This document shows, piece after piece, positions 7,514 through 16,548 of a stretch of 64,000 bases of DNA (position 1 is the first letter of the stretch; every line of letters begins with the position of its first letter). The stretch is from Marinobacter iranensis (GTDB lineage Bacteria > Pseudomonadota > Gammaproteobacteria > Pseudomonadales > Oleiphilaceae). The stretch is taken from the NCBI RefSeq assembly GCF_029207565.1, contig NZ_JANCMW010000013.1, forward strand, positions 1 to 64,000, given 5' to 3'. The position numbers and the translations under genes were made by a program. Below the pieces are notes generated by a model. That model had not been told where the DNA came from. It was given only the letters and a program-made list of their open reading frames with translations, and searched no databases.

Positions 7514-8314
7514 ATGCTGCTGGTACTCGCCGGATCCATCCTTACATTCACCATGGCCCAGGAGGCGACCGTGGTGGAGCCCTATCAACAGGGCACCATC
7601 GTGATTGAACAGGATTTCGATACCAGCCCCATCGAGTTGCGAACCGATATCCGCGTCGAGCCCCTTGTCGAGCAGAAATTCCGCAACATTGTGCGCCAGG
7701 CCTATGACTACAGTTGCGGCAGCGCCGCGCTGACCACGGTTCTCAACTTCTATCTGGGAAGGAACCTGGGCGAGCGGCAGGTTATGGAAGGGCTGCTCCA
7801 TTACGGCGAAAGCGAACGAATCGTCCAGCGCCGTGCCTTCTCAATGCTCGATATGAAGCGTCTGGTCACCGCCCTGGGTTATCCCTCCGGTGGGTTCCGC
7901 GCCAAGATTGAAGACCTGATCGACCTCGACCACCCGGCCATCGTTCCCATTCAGCACGCCGGTTTCAAGCACTTCGTTGTGCTTCGAACCATCCGTGACG
8001 GCCGTGTGTACATGGCCGATCCGGCAGTCGGCAATATCTCCTTCACGCTTGCCCAGTTCGAGGAGAAGTGGGATGACAACGTACTTTTCATCGTGTTCCC
8101 CGGCAGTGACAAGCCGCTGGATTATCTCGAGTTGAAAGAAGAAGACCTGCGGTTTGTGGACGACCAGACAATGACATTACTGGCATTGCAGGAGATGCCC
8201 GAATTCCACGAATCCACGGAACGCCGGATACGGAACATGCTGGAGCGCCAGAAGAACAATCCGGACGGCAGTGTTGAAAATACCCGGAAACAACTGTTTT
8301 ACCGTCGCCATTAA
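7514..8314 (+). CDS. C39-family (papain-like) peptidase, exported
   Basis: A 266-residue protein with a short N-terminal hydrophobic stretch (LLVLAGSILTFTMAQ) suggesting export. The C39 domain shows the oxyanion glutamine and catalytic cysteine in RQAYDYSCGSAAL (Gln62, Cys68), histidine in KHFVVLR (His153) and aspartate in ADPAVG (Asp169). C39 peptidases usually trim double-glycine leaders, but this one is a stand-alone protein with no ABC transporter. It heads the envelope operon (spacings 62, 37 and 42 nt). C39 proteins next to beta-barrel and FadL-like genes recall the Acinetobacter fil (putative pilus) cluster, where a C39 protein is called FilB; this is recollection. A 9-codon ORF at 7482-7511 just before it may couple translation. 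The Shine-Dalgarno is weak. Confidence 0.8.
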   Translation: MLLVLAGSILTFTMAQEATVVEPYQQGTIVIEQDFDTSPIELRTDIRVEPLVEQKFRNIVRQAYDYSCGSAALTTVLNFYLGRNLGERQVMEGLLHYGESERIVQRRAFSMLDMKRLVTALGYPSGGFRAKIEDLIDLDHPAIVPIQHAGFKHFVVLRTIRDGRVYMADPAVGNISFTLAQFEEKWDDNVLFIVFPGSDKPLDYLELKEEDLRFVDDQTMTLLALQEMPEFHESTERRIRNMLERQKNNPDGSVENTRKQLFYRRH

Positions 8315-8376
8315 CGTGCCGCCGGGCACGAAGCCGCGGCACAGGAACCAATACAATTAGAAATAAGGGAGTCAGG

Positions 8377-9387
8377 ATGAATCGTTGGTTAGTGCGAGGT
8401 TTTATCCTTTTTTCCGTGACTGGCCTTTTACCAAACATGGCGTTGTCGCAGGAAGGAAACGTGGACGAAGCGAGGGAAGCGCTTGCCAGGCAGGAGGGTG
8501 ATGAAGATTCATCCAAGCAACTGGAAGAGGTGTTTCAGGCGGCCGAGACCAGCTATTCGCTGCAGAAAAAGGGTACTCACTCCCTGAACTATTCGTTCGA
8601 CTATTCCTACACCGGGGACCAGCGTCTCGACCTGGCCATCACCGATGGTTCGGTCCGTAACCTCGACGTGGTTCCGTCGGCTACCCACAACTTCACCAAC
8701 GCGTTTTCTTACGACTATGGCCTGCTGGACAACTTGACGGTCGGTACACGGGTGCCACTGGTCGTCAAGTACGACACCCAGGATGAACTGAATATCTATG
8801 ATTTTGGGGATATTTCGCTCACAGCGCGCTGGCAGCCTTTTGCCTACGTTCCGGGCAAGATGTCTACCACGGTGTTCGGAACCCTCACCTCCAAAACCGG
8901 TGTCAGCCCTTACGAAATCGATATCGACGAGCAACTGTCCACCGGCAGTGGCTACTATTCAGTCGCCGGCGGTGTAAGTTTTTCCAAGGTGCTGGACCCC
9001 GTGGTTGTGTTCGGCTCCACCAGTGCCACCTATAACATTCCGGAGACCGGCCTCCAGCAGGTCCGGGGTGCCCGGGTACTGCAGGAGATTGAACCCGGCT
9101 TCGGGCTTTCCGGCTCCGCCGGCTTTGCCTATTCACTTTCTTACGATATTTCCCTCAGCATCTCGGCGCAGTTGAGTTACAGCGACCAAACCATCCTGTC
9201 CTTCAGCGACGGAACCCAGGCCGTCGCCCAGGACCAGATGAGCGGCTTCCTCAGCATGTCGCTGGGCACCCGCGTGAGTGATACCACCATCGTCAACACC
9301 AGCCTCGGTATAGGCCTGACCGAAGACGCACCTGATTTCTCGCTGGGCGTGTCCCTGCCCATCAGATTCTCAGGTCTCAAAGAGTGA
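8377..9387 (+). CDS. Outer-membrane beta-barrel protein of unknown function
   Basis: A 336-residue protein with a signal peptide (MNRWLVRGFILFSVTGLLPNMALSQ), a charged linker rich in Glu and Gln (residues about 26-55), then many short alternating hydrophobic/polar strands ending in LGVSLPIRFSGL, as expected of a beta-barrel. I do not recognise a precise family; it resembles the transporter-like outer-membrane proteins found beside C39 peptidases. It follows the C39 gene by 62 nt and precedes the FadL-like gene by 37 nt, so all three are probably one operon. Confidence 0.7.
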   Translation: MNRWLVRGFILFSVTGLLPNMALSQEGNVDEAREALARQEGDEDSSKQLEEVFQAAETSYSLQKKGTHSLNYSFDYSYTGDQRLDLAITDGSVRNLDVVPSATHNFTNAFSYDYGLLDNLTVGTRVPLVVKYDTQDELNIYDFGDISLTARWQPFAYVPGKMSTTVFGTLTSKTGVSPYEIDIDEQLSTGSGYYSVAGGVSFSKVLDPVVVFGSTSATYNIPETGLQQVRGARVLQEIEPGFGLSGSAGFAYSLSYDISLSISAQLSYSDQTILSFSDGTQAVAQDQMSGFLSMSLGTRVSDTTIVNTSLGIGLTEDAPDFSLGVSLPIRFSGLKE

Positions 9388-9424
9388 GTTCAGCCTCTGA
9401 CGTTTTACGGGAAGGGAAGATTTC

Positions 9425-11050
9425 ATGGGAATAACCAGCCACAAGAAACGGATTGCCGGTGCCATCATGGCTGCCTCGGTGACCTGTGGTGTCGAGGCTC
9501 AACTGGCGCAGAACCTGACAATCCACCCGAAGGCCCTGGCCCTGGGTAATGCTGTTACGGCTGACCCACCCGGCATTATGGCCATCCACTATAACCCGGC
9601 GGGGCTGACCAAGCTGGATGGGCGCCAGCTTGAAGTCAACCTGATGAGCATTTACCTGGACATCGACGCCGATTTCCACGCCCCCGATGGCTATGAAATC
9701 TTTGGTATTGATGGCCTGGAAACCGATCCGCTGACAGGCAAGCAGCGGGACCCGGTCGCCAATAAGCACAGCCACACCAATAACGTCGCGTTGTACATAC
9801 CGGGGTTCGGTATCATGCGTGCGCCGCCGGGCCCGGCGATTGCGCCTTCAGCTGGTGTCAGCATCAACCCTCCGGGCTCCAAACTGACCTTTGGCAATGC
9901 CTTCTACCTGCCACTGGCAGCTGGTTTCTACCGCGACAAGGACGACCCCGGTCGTTACATGCCGCAAGCCACAGCCCTGCAAAGGACGACCTATCTGTCG
10001 CCGACCGTGGGCTACAAGATCAACGATGAATGGGCAGTGGGTGCCGGTATCCATCTCTCTCACATGGGGATTGCAGCCGACCAGTACATGCGAGCACCTA
10101 ACATGCTGTTGGGTGTCGCGGAAGTGCTCCAGGACGCCTTCAACTGTGAAAGTGGCGATGAGCCCCTGCAGCCCTGGCTTGCCCTGTGTGGTGGTAACGT
10201 CGGGCCTTGGGACGATATCGGTGCGTTGAACATCAACGTACAGGAAACCCTGTCACCCACCTATGCGCTTGGCGTGATGTGGGAACCGAACGACTGGTTT
10301 AACTGGGGGGCCAGCTACACCTCCGAAGCCGACATGAACATGAAGGGCACCTTCGAGATCGAGTACACCGATGACTGGTCCGGCTTCTGGCAGAGCGTGA
10401 ACGGTTCCGTACTGGGTGCCATCACCTCCGCGATTCTCAGCCTGCCGTCCGGTGCTCCGAGGGAGGCCGGTAATGTCTCCATGGACCTGACCTACCCGCA
10501 ACATTTTCAGACCGGTATCAGCGTGGATGTTCACCCCAAGCTGACCGTAAACGTGGATGTGGGCTGGACGGACTACAAACAGTGGGATGCCTTTGTGTTC
10601 CGTTTTGACCGCAATCTGGAGTTTCTCAATGCCGCCCGGATCCTGTCGCCGGACAATGCCACACCCAGCACATTGCGGTTGCCGCTGGGCTTTACCGACC
10701 AGTGGAACTGGGGCTTCGGGCTGGAATTCCATGCGTCATCCCGGCTTGATTTGCGCGCCGGTGTGGAGATCCGCGACTCGGTGATTCCGGATGATCAGCG
10801 CCAGATCATGGCTCCGTTCGGTGGAGCGAACCTTTACAGCATTGGTATGGGGTACCAGTGGGACAAGGATACGGAGATCGACATGAACCTGAGCTATCTG
10901 CACTCGGTTGAGACGATTCCCGCAAACAGCAGTTGTAACCTGAACTGTGACAATATTACCAATATCATCTACAACCCCTATGCGGGTCTGGATGTGAAAA
11001 CGTCCCTGCGGGTGGTGATGGCGGGCCTGAGTTTCCGCACCAAATTCTGA
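9425..11050 (+). CDS. FadL/OmpP1-like outer-membrane protein
   Basis: A 541-residue protein with a signal peptide (to about Gln26) and, soon after, the FadL-type segment IHYNPAGLTKLDGRQLEV that in FadL forms the hatch. Many amphipathic strands follow, ending in a terminal phenylalanine (GLSFRTKF), the usual barrel signature. FadL proteins take up long-chain fatty acids or hydrocarbons; in Marinobacter a FadL-like protein (AupA) is implicated in alkane uptake. Whether this one does so is inference. It is larger than E. coli FadL (about 420 mature residues), with two cysteine-containing loops (around NCESGDEPLQP and SSCNLNCDN). Third gene of the operon. Confidence 0.8.
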   Translation: MGITSHKKRIAGAIMAASVTCGVEAQLAQNLTIHPKALALGNAVTADPPGIMAIHYNPAGLTKLDGRQLEVNLMSIYLDIDADFHAPDGYEIFGIDGLETDPLTGKQRDPVANKHSHTNNVALYIPGFGIMRAPPGPAIAPSAGVSINPPGSKLTFGNAFYLPLAAGFYRDKDDPGRYMPQATALQRTTYLSPTVGYKINDEWAVGAGIHLSHMGIAADQYMRAPNMLLGVAEVLQDAFNCESGDEPLQPWLALCGGNVGPWDDIGALNINVQETLSPTYALGVMWEPNDWFNWGASYTSEADMNMKGTFEIEYTDDWSGFWQSVNGSVLGAITSAILSLPSGAPREAGNVSMDLTYPQHFQTGISVDVHPKLTVNVDVGWTDYKQWDAFVFRFDRNLEFLNAARILSPDNATPSTLRLPLGFTDQWNWGFGLEFHASSRLDLRAGVEIRDSVIPDDQRQIMAPFGGANLYSIGMGYQWDKDTEIDMNLSYLHSVETIPANSSCNLNCDNITNIIYNPYAGLDVKTSLRVVMAGLSFRTKF

Positions 11051-11092
11051 CGCGAACGCGCCATGAAAAAGCGCGAAAGGGTGATTTGCCCG

Positions 11093-12127
11093 ATGTACAA
11101 ACATCATTTCATGGTTGTTACCTGTCTGGCTCTTGTGCTGGCGGGCTGTCAGTCTTCAGGTTCCGGGCCCTCTGGCAGCCGTGAGGGTTATTTTACCTGG
11201 GTGGATGAGCAGGGACGGGTCCGGCATTCGCCCATACCTGAAAGCTCCGCCGGGCAGGATGACAAAGACGATAACGATGACGAAGGTGGCAGGGATGATA
11301 CAGACACCGCCGAGGAGTCATTGGCCAGCGGATACGATGAAGAATTCAACCTCGAAAACTACCCGGATGGCAATCAGCTCGAGAAAGACGGTTATATCCG
11401 ACCGGGCGATCCCAAGCCGTATTTCACCTGGACAGACGCCCAGGGCAACATACGAGTCAGCTATTATCAGCCGGACACGCGGACGGCTGTGGAAAAAGGG
11501 CGCATCAAGCCGCCTGTCCAACTGACAGAAGCCAGTATTCACCAGGCAGGCACTGACCCGGAAACGCCCGTGCTACCCGAAGGAGCGGACCCGGAGGCCC
11601 TGGCCGTCCTGGGGCTGGCCCCTGGTGAGGAAACTTTTTTCGAGCAATGGTCCCGGCAGTGCTGCCAGGACATTGAGCAGTCGGAGCCGGAACCCTGGCA
11701 GGAGGGCCGCGAATTCGGGGTTTCCGTGGACCAGAGTGCACCCCGTCACGCGTTCAGCACCGGGGAAAGCCATTACCGGTTGATCAGGCTCCCGTCCGCC
11801 GGCAAACACAATGATTTCATTCTTCACCTCAAGTCATTTAACAGGGACGGAGTGTTCGTACCCTCGGTTGCGTTTCTTGATGAATCTTTTGCGCCGTTAC
11901 GTATTGTGACCGATCTGGTTGCGAGCTACGTTCCTGAATCCTGGCATCGGTACGGCTACCTTCACTCTTACATACCGGTGTTTCCCGGGCGGGGCGAGCG
12001 CTGGATGGTGATCTTCACACGAAATACCGACCTGGAAGGACAGACGGTGATCGAGGGAAAATACGGGCCCAGGGCCATTCCCCACACGCGTACCGGTGAA
12101 CTCAGCCTGTCCCGGGAAGGCGAGTGA
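11093..12127 (+). CDS. Lipoprotein with DUF4124-like and MalM-like parts
   Basis: The start at 11093 gives a lipoprotein signal ending in LVLAGC (Cys19); an upstream in-frame ATG at 11063 would bury it. The mature protein contains two copies of a short motif, YFTWVDEQGRVRHSPI and YFTWTDAQGNIRVSYY, that resemble DUF4124 repeats, separated by a very acidic stretch (residues about 50-90). The C-terminal part (RLPSAGKHNDFILHLKSF, and later WHRYGYLHSYIPVFPG) resembles MalM, the periplasmic protein of maltose operons. Pairing a MalM-like domain with a MalT-like regulator suggests an operon relation. Last gene of the operon; it ends 3 nt before the convergent deacetylase gene. Confidence 0.75.
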   Translation: MYKHHFMVVTCLALVLAGCQSSGSGPSGSREGYFTWVDEQGRVRHSPIPESSAGQDDKDDNDDEGGRDDTDTAEESLASGYDEEFNLENYPDGNQLEKDGYIRPGDPKPYFTWTDAQGNIRVSYYQPDTRTAVEKGRIKPPVQLTEASIHQAGTDPETPVLPEGADPEALAVLGLAPGEETFFEQWSRQCCQDIEQSEPEPWQEGREFGVSVDQSAPRHAFSTGESHYRLIRLPSAGKHNDFILHLKSFNRDGVFVPSVAFLDESFAPLRIVTDLVASYVPESWHRYGYLHSYIPVFPGRGERWMVIFTRNTDLEGQTVIEGKYGPRAIPHTRTGELSLSREGE

Positions 12128-12130
12128 GGG

Positions 12131-13165
12131 TCAATCCTCAGGGCGGCTCAGGTCCAGCCACTGCTGTGAAAGCCAGTAATAGCTGCCATCAGGTGCCGGG
12201 TGCGTACAGTTGTAGCGAAAGCGGCGGCTGTTGAAGCTTTTCGGCGCCTTGAGGATGACTTTGTCCGCACCTGAAACTTCAAAGTCAATGCGTCCCTGAC
12301 CGGAGGCAAAACACGTCAGGCGGTCCACACTGATGGATTCTGGCACCGTGAACGTCAGAGTTGGTGGATTGTTCGAGATAACGCCATCCGGGAGTTTGCT
12401 GGCGTCGACTGGCAGCGCCTTGCTGCGTAGTTTATTTTCCAGGCTGTTCAGTTGGCCGTAGGCGTTGGCCATCGGAAACCGGGGCAGGCGGGTGGCGTCC
12501 GAAGTCTGGCCAATAGCGCCGGATTGTTGGCCAAAGCCCAGCCAGTCTCGCTCAGCGATTTTCTCCTCCAGGGCCTCATCAAACTCGCCATAGGGGTAGG
12601 CAAACATGGGCACGTCGACGCCCAGCCTTTCCGAGAGCGTTTCCTGGGCGCCATCGAGGCTGCGTTCAACGCGCTTTTCCCAATCACTTTTGGACTCGTC
12701 CGGGCGTCTCGCAAGGTGGCCATGGTTCTCGCTATGGTTGGCGATGGTGGCGGCGCCCCGATCCCGGAGTTCTTCCAATTGATCCCAGGTCATATAGCCA
12801 TGGCCGCCCACGGCATCGGTATTGACGAATACGGTGTACTCGTAGCCGCGATCCTCCAGCAGCGGCGCAGCCCGTGAATAGACGGATTCGTAGGCATCGT
12901 CGAAGGTGATGGCAACCTGTTCAGTGCTGCCCAGCTCTCCTGCAAGCGCCACACGGGTGCTGGATTCCAGCGGGACAACCTCCAGCCCAAGATTGTCGAT
13001 CATTTCCAGTTGCCGCTTAAATAACGATACCGACGTGCTGGTGGATGATGGTGTTGAGTCGCTGACATGGTGGTATTGCAACACCACCAGATCAGCGTTT
13101 GCCGACATGGCAAGGCCTGCCAGTGCCAGCAGGAGGAGTGAGCAGGCCGTTTTTCGTTGTGCCAT
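12131..13165 (-). CDS. Exported polysaccharide deacetylase (NodB domain)
   Basis: A 344-residue protein with a signal peptide (residues 1-24, ending SANA). The NodB fold shows VVLQYHHVS near the start, the catalytic/metal motif TFDDAY (87-92), the metal histidines in HSENH (144-148) and a later YPYGEFD. Family members remove acetyl groups from N-acetylglucosamine polymers or peptidoglycan; the substrate here is unknown. About 90 C-terminal residues form an extra beta-rich domain with two cysteines (CFASG, NCTHP) that may bind polysaccharide. It converges on the envelope operon with a 3-nt gap, so no terminator separates them. Confidence 0.85.
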   Translation of the reverse strand: MAQRKTACSLLLLALAGLAMSANADLVVLQYHHVSDSTPSSTSTSVSLFKRQLEMIDNLGLEVVPLESSTRVALAGELGSTEQVAITFDDAYESVYSRAAPLLEDRGYEYTVFVNTDAVGGHGYMTWDQLEELRDRGAATIANHSENHGHLARRPDESKSDWEKRVERSLDGAQETLSERLGVDVPMFAYPYGEFDEALEEKIAERDWLGFGQQSGAIGQTSDATRLPRFPMANAYGQLNSLENKLRSKALPVDASKLPDGVISNNPPTLTFTVPESISVDRLTCFASGQGRIDFEVSGADKVILKAPKSFNSRRFRYNCTHPAPDGSYYWLSQQWLDLSRPED

Positions 13166-13201
13166 TGGAGAATTCCCTTTGAGTCTGATTTTCCCGCGGA
13201 G

Positions 13202-13864
13202 TCAGGTCCGGAAGTGTGCCTTGAGTACGGCGAAAGCCTGGTTCAGATCCTGGATGGTTTCGGTCTCTCCGCCCCGATCCGGGTGAGCGTGCATAACCGC
13301 CCGGCGAAATCGCTGCTTTACTTCGTCAAAACCGGGAGGAACCGATTCAAAACCCAAGGTTGCTGCCGCCTCACGTGCCTCGGTGACTTCCGGCCGATAA
13401 CCGCTCCGCCCGGCCCAGAAATCATCCATCATCCGGTTGATGGATTCCTCCGGCATTTCATATTTCGACAGGTCCAGATAGAAATTCCGCAACTCGTCCA
13501 CCTGGTCGGGTACGCCAGAGCCGGCCACCACCGCGTTTTTGCGCAGGCGAATCACCAGTGGTGAGATTGTCAGCGTCTCACCGCCGATGGCAAGCTGGTC
13601 CCTTAGCCGGTACAGCACGTGGAACAGCAGGAAGTGGACCGGATAGAGCTTGTCCGGTTCCCCGAAATTGACCTTGCCAATAAGTTCCCACGGCGGTCTT
13701 TGCAGGGTCTTGATAAGCCCGAGCTCGTTGATACCTGCCGGGTTCTGACGAAGGACGTGTTCGACGGCAACCAGCAGGTGCTGAATCTGGAAATTCAGTT
13801 TTTCGTCGCGAGCGTCCGTCTCCAGTGCCCGGCTGCCGTTTGTTGCGGTATGGAATTGATTCAT
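13202..13864 (-). CDS. DnaJ-related protein with C-terminal J domain
   Basis: A 220-residue protein. Residues 20-150 match the DNAJ-related N-terminal layout (LLVAVEHVLRQNPAGINELGLIKTL, and a conserved PHFLLFH-like segment VHFLLFHVLYRL). A J domain at the C-terminus has the essential HPD motif (AHPDRGG, 194-196). J proteins stimulate DnaK. It is soluble, with no zinc-binding region, so it is probably a specialised co-chaperone. It lies between the deacetylase and the TetR gene, all leftward, with gaps of 36 and 27 nt. Confidence 0.8.
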   Translation of the reverse strand: MNQFHTATNGSRALETDARDEKLNFQIQHLLVAVEHVLRQNPAGINELGLIKTLQRPPWELIGKVNFGEPDKLYPVHFLLFHVLYRLRDQLAIGGETLTISPLVIRLRKNAVVAGSGVPDQVDELRNFYLDLSKYEMPEESINRMMDDFWAGRSGYRPEVTEAREAAATLGFESVPPGFDEVKQRFRRAVMHAHPDRGGETETIQDLNQAFAVLKAHFRT

Positions 13865-13891
13865 TCCTCAATGGTAGGGGACCGGGCGCCT

Positions 13892-14536
13892 TTACGGAAG
13901 AGGGCTGTCCCGCCCCAATCCTTTAAGGAACAGATCGGTGGCAAACCGGGTGGCATTCCTGGCTTCGGCCTCAGCCTCGGCGGGCTTCTCGTGGGCCCGA
14001 TAGGCCAGGCGGAGGCTGAGTTCGTAACCGACTCCGAAAAACGCCGCGCACAGGTATTCCTCGTCCATTTCAGGCAGTAATCCACGCTGTACGGCGTCCC
14101 GGATATCCTCATCAAGCGATAGCATGGCGAGCCCGAGAATGTCAGAGCCGAACAATTCGCGAATGGCGCGATCATTGCGGTGGGCGAGTTCGTACACCAA
14201 CGGGTCGCTGGCGGTGGCACGAAACAGTGACAGGTAGGCGAAATAGATAAAATCTTCAGCGGAGCTAGCGGATTTCCGGCACTCGGTGAGGTTGTGGTTC
14301 AGGCCGCTGAGAAAGTCCGTCAACAGCGCTGCAAAGATGTCCTGTTTGCTGGAGAAATAGTTGTAAAAGGTACCGGCTGCCAGCCCGGTACGGCGAACAA
14401 TATCGCGGATGGTGGACTTATCGTAGCCGCGCTCCCGAAAGCACTCCCTTGCCGCGTCAAGAATGGCGGCGCGATTGCGAATACGGTTGAACTCCCGTTT
14501 GCCGGTGGCTTCCGGTTTTGTGTCTAACATATCCAT
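13892..14536 (-). CDS. TetR/AcrR-family transcriptional regulator
   Basis: A protein of about 214 residues with a typical TetR N-terminal helix-turn-helix: RAAILDAARECFRERGYDKS, then IRDIVRRTGLAAGTFYNYF. The C-terminal ligand domain is helical and ends before a short tail. I placed the start at 14536, where AGGATACAGAC gives a Shine-Dalgarno; an ATG at 14566 would add 10 residues. It diverges from ttcA across about 70 nt, so it may act on its own promoter. The ligand and targets are unknown. Confidence 0.85.
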   Translation of the reverse strand: MDMLDTKPEATGKREFNRIRNRAAILDAARECFRERGYDKSTIRDIVRRTGLAAGTFYNYFSSKQDIFAALLTDFLSGLNHNLTECRKSASSAEDFIYFAYLSLFRATASDPLVYELAHRNDRAIRELFGSDILGLAMLSLDEDIRDAVQRGLLPEMDEEYLCAAFFGVGYELSLRLAYRAHEKPAEAEAEARNATRFATDLFLKGLGRDSPLP

Positions 14537-14546
14537 GTCTGTATCC

Positions 14547-14575
14547 TGTCCCTGGAACATTTGCACGCGTATAAT
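14547..14575 (+). promoter_or_regulatory. Candidate promoter for ttcA
   Basis: A consensus -10 hexamer TATAAT sits at 14570-14575 with a weak -35 (TGTCCC) 17 nt upstream; transcription would start about 28 nt before the ttcA ATG. The element overlaps the 5' end of the divergent TetR gene region. Confidence 0.4.
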
Positions 14576-14610
14576 CCGACGCTCACTGACCTTATGAACG
14601 ACGTTTTCCT

Positions 14611-15522
14611 ATGTCCGAAGCAATAACTGCCAACGCCGAAACTGTCCCGGCCTCTGAAGCGGAGCGCCGGCAGAAACTGGAACTGAACAAGCTGCAGAAG
14701 CGCCTGCGCCGCGAAATGGGGCAGGCGATTGCTGATTTCTCGATGATCGAAGCCGGCGATAAAGTCATGTGCTGCCTGTCTGGCGGCAAGGACTCCTACG
14801 CCATGCTCGATATTCTGCTGAACCTTCAGAAAAGCGCGCCGGTGCGCTTTGAGCTGATTGCCGTGAACCTGGACCAGAAGCAGCCCGGCTTCCCGGAGGA
14901 AGTGCTGCCGGAGTATCTGTCGGCACTCGGCATTGAGTATCACATCATCGAGAAGGACACCTACAGTATTGTTAAGGAAAAAGTGCCGGAAGGGAAGACC
15001 ACCTGTGGACTTTGTTCCCGCCTACGTCGCGGAATTCTCTATAATTTTGCGGAAGAGCACGGGGTCACCAAGATCGCCCTTGGGCATCACCGGGATGATT
15101 TGCTGGAGACCCTGTTCCTGAACATGTTCTACGGAGGCAAGCTGAAATCCATGCCCCCGGTTCTTCACAGCGACGACGGCCGCAATACAGTGATTCGCCC
15201 GTTGGCCTATAGCCGTGAGAAGGACATTGCCCGCTACGCGCGCCTGCGGGAGTTCCCGATCATCCCCTGCAACCTGTGTGGCTCCCAGGAAAACCTGCAG
15301 CGGCAGGTGATCAAGGACATGTTCCAGTCCTGGGACAAACAGCACCCCGGGCGCCTGGAAACCATGTTCCGGGCTATGTGCAACGTGGAGCCTTCGCACC
15401 TCGCCGATGCCGCCCTGTACGATTTCCGGGAAGGTACCCGCTACTCCACGGGGGCGCGGAACGTAGAAACCGTCGAGCCGCAAACACAGGATTTCGGACG
15501 TCTGGACGTGCTCAACATCTGA
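14611..15522 (+). CDS. ttcA: tRNA 2-thiocytidine biosynthesis protein TtcA
   Basis: A 303-residue protein with the PP-loop CLSGGKDSYAML (about 55-66), the CxxC motif in TCGLCSRLRRG and the later cysteine cluster PCNLCGSQENLQRQ that holds the Fe-S cluster in TtcA. The enzyme thiolates C32 of certain tRNAs using ATP. The length is normal for the family, and the end (residues 270-303) is the usual variable tail. It is transcribed alone, convergent with the SafE-like gene. Confidence 0.95.
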   Translation: MSEAITANAETVPASEAERRQKLELNKLQKRLRREMGQAIADFSMIEAGDKVMCCLSGGKDSYAMLDILLNLQKSAPVRFELIAVNLDQKQPGFPEEVLPEYLSALGIEYHIIEKDTYSIVKEKVPEGKTTCGLCSRLRRGILYNFAEEHGVTKIALGHHRDDLLETLFLNMFYGGKLKSMPPVLHSDDGRNTVIRPLAYSREKDIARYARLREFPIIPCNLCGSQENLQRQVIKDMFQSWDKQHPGRLETMFRAMCNVEPSHLADAALYDFREGTRYSTGARNVETVEPQTQDFGRLDVLNI

Positions 15523-15553
15523 TTGTGCCGGGAATGGCTGTCGGGAGCCGACT

Positions 15554-16252
15554 CTAGCCGTGCCCGGAATGCATCATCCCGGTGATGGGGATCGTCCAGA
15601 TACCGAAACCGATCAGCAGCAGCCCGGCAATCTGCCGGAAGTGCTTCTGGTCCCGCAGCTTGCGGATCCAGGTGGCTGCATAACCGGTCGCGAGCATGGA
15701 AGGTAGGGTGCCCAGGCCGAAGAACAGCATGGTTGCAGCGGCACTGCCCACCGTGGGTTGCAGGGCCGCCCAGCCCAGGGTGCTATAGATCAACCCGCAG
15801 GGGAGCCAGCCCCAGAGCGCCCCCAGGGCAAGGGCCTGGTGGAAATGGTGCACGGGAAGTACGCGCTGGGTGAGGGGGGACAACCGTTTCCAGACCGGGG
15901 CTCCGATGCGTTCCACATACCGGATTCCCTGCCACCATTGCCCCATGGAAAGCCCCATCAGGATCAGCAGGATTCCCGCCAGGGTTCGCAGCAGCGGGCC
16001 AAGCTGTGCCCAGTAGGCCGCGGCGCTGGTGCTCAACAGGGCAATCAGCGAGGCAATCAGTGCATAACTGCCAATCCGGCCGCCATTGAAGGCAAGCAGC
16101 ATGAGTGTCTGGCGAAGTCGAAAGCCCCGGCCAACAGGCAGTGCCATGGACAGCGACGCGCTGATCCCGCCGCACATGCTCAGGCAATGGGTGCTGCCGA
16201 GCAGCCCGATCAGGAAGGCGCTGGAATAACTCAGGTAAAGTTCTTCGCCCAT
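15554..16252 (-). CDS. SafE/TauE-like membrane protein of the cbb3 locus
   Basis: A 232-residue protein with about six hydrophobic segments and the motif GSTHCLSMCGGIS near the N-terminus (two cysteines), typical of the sulfite exporter TauE/SafE-like proteins found after ccoS. These proteins have been linked to copper handling or cytochrome maturation, so a role in cbb3 oxidase assembly is plausible but inferred. Its ATG shares a base with the ccoS stop codon (TGATG), so translation is coupled. It is the last gene of the leftward cco cluster. Confidence 0.8.
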   Translation of the reverse strand: MGEELYLSYSSAFLIGLLGSTHCLSMCGGISASLSMALPVGRGFRLRQTLMLLAFNGGRIGSYALIASLIALLSTSAAAYWAQLGPLLRTLAGILLILMGLSMGQWWQGIRYVERIGAPVWKRLSPLTQRVLPVHHFHQALALGALWGWLPCGLIYSTLGWAALQPTVGSAAATMLFFGLGTLPSMLATGYAATWIRKLRDQKHFRQIAGLLLIGFGIWTIPITGMMHSGHG

Positions 16253-16506
16253 CAGGATTTGTGTCTATCTTCAGGCTGGTCATCGCCAGAGACGTCGACA
16301 GGGCCGGGGCCCTCGTCAGAGGCGGCATTCTGCTTTGGCTGCTTTGCGTCGTCCGGAATCATGTCCTTGTCATCGTCATAGAGAATGCGATGGGCTGGCC
16401 CGTCAAGGTCGTCATACTGGCCGTCCTTTACGGCCCATGAGAACAGGACAATGCCCAGTGCCACCAGTATCAGCATGACCGGAACCAGGATCATTACGAT
16501 TTGCAC
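16252..16506 (-). CDS. ccoS: cbb3-type cytochrome oxidase assembly protein CcoS
   Basis: An 84-residue protein with one membrane segment (IVMILVPVMLILVALGIVLF) followed by WAVKDGQYDDLDGPAHRIL, the invariant CcoS/FixS signature. The acidic, Asp/Pro-rich tail is longer than in minimal family members. CcoS is needed for cofactor insertion into the cbb3 oxidase together with CcoI. It lies 42 nt downstream of ccoI. Confidence 0.93.
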   Translation of the reverse strand: MQIVMILVPVMLILVALGIVLFSWAVKDGQYDDLDGPAHRILYDDDKDMIPDDAKQPKQNAASDEGPGPVDVSGDDQPEDRHKS

Positions 16507-16548
16507 GGAGCTACCTCGGACAGTTTGAGTGATTCAACATTTACGGTA

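Noticed and set aside
13202..13864. Reading the DnaJ-related gene as djlA
   Set aside because: It lacks the N-terminal membrane segment of DjlA and has the DNAJ-related N-terminal layout instead.
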